Of a stretch of 64,000 nucleotides of DNA, positions 61,695 to 64,000 are shown piece after piece. The position numbers and the translations under genes were made by a program. The DNA is from CAYRES01 sp964423425 (GTDB lineage Bacteria; Actinomycetota; Thermoleophilia; RBG-16-64-13): contig CAYRES010000008.1 in assembly GCA_964423425.1 (NCBI GenBank), positions 1-64,000 on the forward strand. The letters run 5' to 3'. Each line of letters begins with the position of its first letter. The stretch's first letter is position 1. The notes under the pieces are model-generated. The model saw only the letters and a program-made list of their open reading frames with translations, was not told where the DNA came from and made no database searches.

Positions 61695-62999
61695 TCACCC
61701 CACCACGGCACCGAACACCAGGCCGGACACGGTGGCCATCACCACTACCAACACCACGAACACCGCCGTCTTCTTCGTACCCATGACCGAACGAATCACC
61801 AGCATATTGGGAAGGCTGAGCGCCGGGCCGGCAAGAAGCAGCGCAAGTGCCGGGCCTTTGCCCATTCCCGCCCCGAGCAGACCTTGGACGATCGGGACCT
61901 CGGTGAGCGTGGCGAAGTACATGAAGCTCCCGGCCACTGAAGCGAAGAGGTTGGCAAGAAGCGAGTTGCCGCCCACGGCCGCCCCAACCCACTCCGAGGG
62001 AATGAGCCCCTCTTCGCCCGGACGTCCCAAGAGAAGGCCGGCCACGAGAACGCCGAACAGAAGGAGCGGCAGAATCTGCTTGGTGAAGTCCCAAGAGGAG
62101 TCGAACCAGTCCGAAGCTTCCCCCTTGGTCGTGGTGGTGATGACCGCCAACCCCACCACTCCGGCGGCGAAGGCAATCTGTGGATACGCGGGCACCACCA
62201 ACCCCAGCACCAACACCGGAGCCGTCACCGCTGCCACCTTCCACCAGGCCATGCGAATCATGAACACGAGGATGAAGGCCAGTCCCAGCGCCGCCACAGC
62301 GGTGAGTATCCACTTGACGGCATAGACCGCGTACCAGAACCCCGTGGTCTCCACCGGCCTACCCCAATTGGCAAACACCAAGATGGCGATGAGCGAGGCG
62401 AAGAAGAGGGCGTTCTGGTAGAGAGGCCGGGAGACGTCCGGCGTGATGGCCGTGCGGGCGGCCTTCGCCTTCTCTCGTTCCTCCCTCCTGAAGAAGACGT
62501 GCATGAGCAGGCCTATGATCACGCTGAACACTATTGCACCCGCGGCCCGGGCCACCCCCAGGTCGAGACCCAGAATGCGGGCGGTCAGGATGATGGCAAG
62601 CACGTTTATGGCGGGCCCGGAATACAGAAAGGCTGTGGCCGGACCCAGCCCGGCCCCCATGCGTTTGATGCCGGCGAAGAGAGGAAGCACCGTGCAGGAG
62701 CACACCGCGAGAACCGTGCCCGAAACCGAAGCCACCCCATAAGCCAGGAACTTGTTCGCGTTCGGCCCGAGATAGCGCATGACGGAGGCCTGGCTGACGA
62801 ACACAGCGATGGCCCCGGCGATGAAGAAGGCGGGGAGCAGGCAGAAGATGACGTGCTCCTGCGCATACCACTTGGCCAGCTCGAGCGACTCCATCACTGC
62901 GTTGTCGAAGCGGCCCCACCCCAACGGAAGGAAGTAGAAGACCAGAAACGCAAGCACGATCCACAGGAGCGGCTTCCATTCCTTCTTCCAGTCGGTCAT
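61695..62999 (-). CDS. DUF318/YraQ-type permease (ArsP-like)
   Basis: The 434-residue protein has about ten helices and the cysteine-containing signature AVCSCTVLPLFAGI in the first half, plus ALSLPNMLVIRSVMGTKK near the end. In related systems (ArsP) the family exports organoarsenicals or other metalloids. ATG at 62999 has GAGAGGGG upstream. It is divergent from an ArsR gene, with a perfect TATAAT -10 box between them, and is followed by the small thioredoxin. Confidence 0.87.
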   Translation of the reverse strand: MTDWKKEWKPLLWIVLAFLVFYFLPLGWGRFDNAVMESLELAKWYAQEHVIFCLLPAFFIAGAIAVFVSQASVMRYLGPNANKFLAYGVASVSGTVLAVCSCTVLPLFAGIKRMGAGLGPATAFLYSGPAINVLAIILTARILGLDLGVARAAGAIVFSVIIGLLMHVFFRREEREKAKAARTAITPDVSRPLYQNALFFASLIAILVFANWGRPVETTGFWYAVYAVKWILTAVAALGLAFILVFMIRMAWWKVAAVTAPVLVLGLVVPAYPQIAFAAGVVGLAVITTTTKGEASDWFDSSWDFTKQILPLLLFGVLVAGLLLGRPGEEGLIPSEWVGAAVGGNSLLANLFASVAGSFMYFATLTEVPIVQGLLGAGMGKGPALALLLAGPALSLPNMLVIRSVMGTKKTAVFVVLVVVMATVSGLVFGAVVG

Positions 63000-63073
63000 C
63001 ACGAATCCCCTCTCGCAGTGCCCCATCGCTCGGTGATGAGCACGCGTGGCCTCTATTATTCGAATTTCTTGGA

Positions 63074-63101
63074 ATTATACGCCTCGTGTGTTTCAATACA
63101 A
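63074..63101 (-). promoter_or_regulatory. Promoter of the permease-thioredoxin operon
   Basis: TTGTAT (63101-63096), a 16-base spacer and a perfect TATAAT (63079-63074) point toward the permease. The AT-rich block just downstream (63053-63073), including TTCGAA, is a likely repressor site for the divergent ArsR. Confidence 0.7.
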
Positions 63102-63132
63102 GAGAGGACACGCGTGGTGAGAGGAACGGCAC

Positions 63133-63552
63133 GTGAAGCAAGGTGAAGTGACAGGACACCGGCAAAGCGACCGCGGGGAGATTTCCGGGCTGAAGTACGG
63201 CACCGACGCCGGGACGGCCGCAGGCACCGCCTCCGTCCACAAGGCCCTCTCACACCCTGTGCGGCTCCGGATAGCGGAGCTTCTCGCAGACAAGGGAGCA
63301 TTTGGTGTTGCCGACGAGGAGTGCTGCGCCGTGAGCGAGGTCTGCGTCTGCCGCATGAAAGACCTCTTTGATCTGTCTCCACCGGCACTGAGCCACCACT
63401 TGGCCGTGCTCCGCCGCGCGGGCGTGGTAGAAACCCGTCGGGACGGCACCCGCATCTACTACCGGTTGCGGCCGGAAAGACTGCGGTGGCTCGCAGATCG
63501 CCTGCTCACGCTCGCGGCGGAGTCTGAGCGCGGAGTGTGCGGCGAGGAATAG
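63133..63552 (+). CDS. ArsR-family repressor, second
   Basis: The 139-residue protein has a winged-helix domain with KALSHPVRLRIAELLAD, DLFDLSPPALSHHLAVLRRAG and RIYYRL. The metal-binding region is unusually Cys-rich: ECCAVSEVCVCRMKDL, combining the CVC site with two extra Cys. It probably represses the divergent permease gene and senses As(III) or a related metalloid. GTG at 63133 is the likely start. A weaker GTG or ATG downstream is possible. Confidence 0.85.
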   Translation: MKQGEVTGHRQSDRGEISGLKYGTDAGTAAGTASVHKALSHPVRLRIAELLADKGAFGVADEECCAVSEVCVCRMKDLFDLSPPALSHHLAVLRRAGVVETRRDGTRIYYRLRPERLRWLADRLLTLAAESERGVCGEE

Positions 63553-63608
63553 GCCGTGGCCAAGGTCACGGCGTGGTGAGGAGCAGCGGCAGCCGGTATG
63601 CCCGCGCC

Positions 63609-64000
63609 TCACGGACGCACCGGCTCATGGGGGCACACATGGACGCAGTCCGGGGCAACCTTCAGCCTGACCCGGGCGCCCCGCTCCAGTCCAAGCCGTT
63701 CCACCTCCGGCCGCAGCAGATGGGCGGTCAGGGTGAGAGACGCCTGTACCTCCGTCTCCACCACGGCGAGGGAACTGTGGATGCGTATGTCCGTGATCCG
63801 ACCTCGAAAGCCTTCACCCTCACATCCGTCCGTGCACCTTCCCGAGACGGCTTCCCCCTCTGCCTCGCTCTCCACCGCGACATCCTCGGGACGGATGACC
63901 GCCGCGCAAGAACCTTCGTTCCAACCCGGGGCGAAAGAGGTGGCATGAAGCTCGAGCCCCCCGACAAGACGCACCCGGGGAAGGGCCGTGACCGATGCCC
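63609..64000 (-). CDS. ABC transporter ATP-binding protein, C-terminal part (cut by window end)
   Basis: The frame is open to the edge and reads at its beginning RLVGGLELHATSF, then AAVIRPEDVAVE, and ends with LERGARVRLKVAPDCVHV. This is the TOBE-like C-terminal domain of importers such as molybdate, sulfate or polyamine ATPases. The nucleotide-binding domain must lie beyond the window. A Cys pair (GRCTDGCEG) sits in the middle. Confidence 0.75.
   Translation of the reverse strand, partial: ASVTALPRVRLVGGLELHATSFAPGWNEGSCAAVIRPEDVAVESEAEGEAVSGRCTDGCEGEGFRGRITDIRIHSSLAVVETEVQASLTLTAHLLRPEVERLGLERGARVRLKVAPDCVHVCPHEPVRP

Noticed and set aside
1..64000. tRNA, rRNA and CRISPR arrays
   Set aside because: No cloverleaf, rRNA-like stretch or regularly spaced repeat was recognised by eye; a dedicated scan (tRNAscan-type) would be decisive.

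Overview
The window looks like a piece of a high-GC bacterial chromosome, most likely from an actinobacterium (Actinomycetota) or a close relative. This is inferred from the very GC-rich third codon positions, frequent GTG and TTG starts, LppM-type lipoproteins, apparently leaderless transcripts, and a leucine leader with a hairpin ahead of leuA of the kind known from Actinobacteria. A rubrerythrin and flavodiiron protein pair suggests an anaerobic or microaerobic lifestyle. I found no tRNA, rRNA, CRISPR array or intact insertion sequence.

Layout. 0-11 kb: an oxygen-detoxification pair (rbr-fprA), a membrane metalloprotease-like protein, a cytochrome c lipoprotein, two small membrane proteins, a methyltransferase, a GNAT/rhodanese protein whose rhodanese domain is interrupted by an in-frame UGA, an M23 peptidase and two LppM-like lipoproteins. 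10-25 kb: hisB-hisH-hisA-hisF-MFS, a cation P-type ATPase, gapA, a 6-phosphogluconolactonase-like protein with an altered active site, hisD and dnaE. 25-34 kb: a cupin, serC, a GNAT protein, and the branched-chain operon leuC-leuD-leuB-ilvE-cimA ending in a wrecked old-yellow-enzyme gene. 34-50 kb: a SanA-like protein, a chagasin-like inhibitor, an SLH/glucosaminidase protein, a KamA-type radical SAM enzyme, separate LigD phosphoesterase and polymerase genes, two NAD(P)-binding proteins, two CorC-type proteins and a DUF362-ferredoxin protein. 50-57 kb: an FNR-like flavoprotein, aconitase, leuA, a NYN-LOTUS protein and an ADP-ribosylglycohydrolase. 57-64 kb: an arsenic-type island (arsR, ACR3 pump, second arsR, DUF318 permease, small thioredoxin) holding several decayed genes, then the 3' part of an ABC-transporter ATPase.

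The most interesting signals are regulatory. leuA and the leuC operon each start from a TTGCAC-17 bp-TAnACT promoter, each seem to make an almost leaderless short peptide, and both peptides end in Pro-Arg-stop (CCC CGC TAG) inside the same small hairpin. The leuA peptide has five Leu codons in a row just before this end. The leuC peptide has two Ile codons there instead, which fits an operon that also contains citramalate synthase, the entry to isoleucine. Second, the UGA in the rhodanese gene lies where a cysteine would be expected and the domain continues in frame after it, so it may encode selenocysteine. Third, three genes (old yellow enzyme, universal stress protein, permease) keep both ends but lack their middles.
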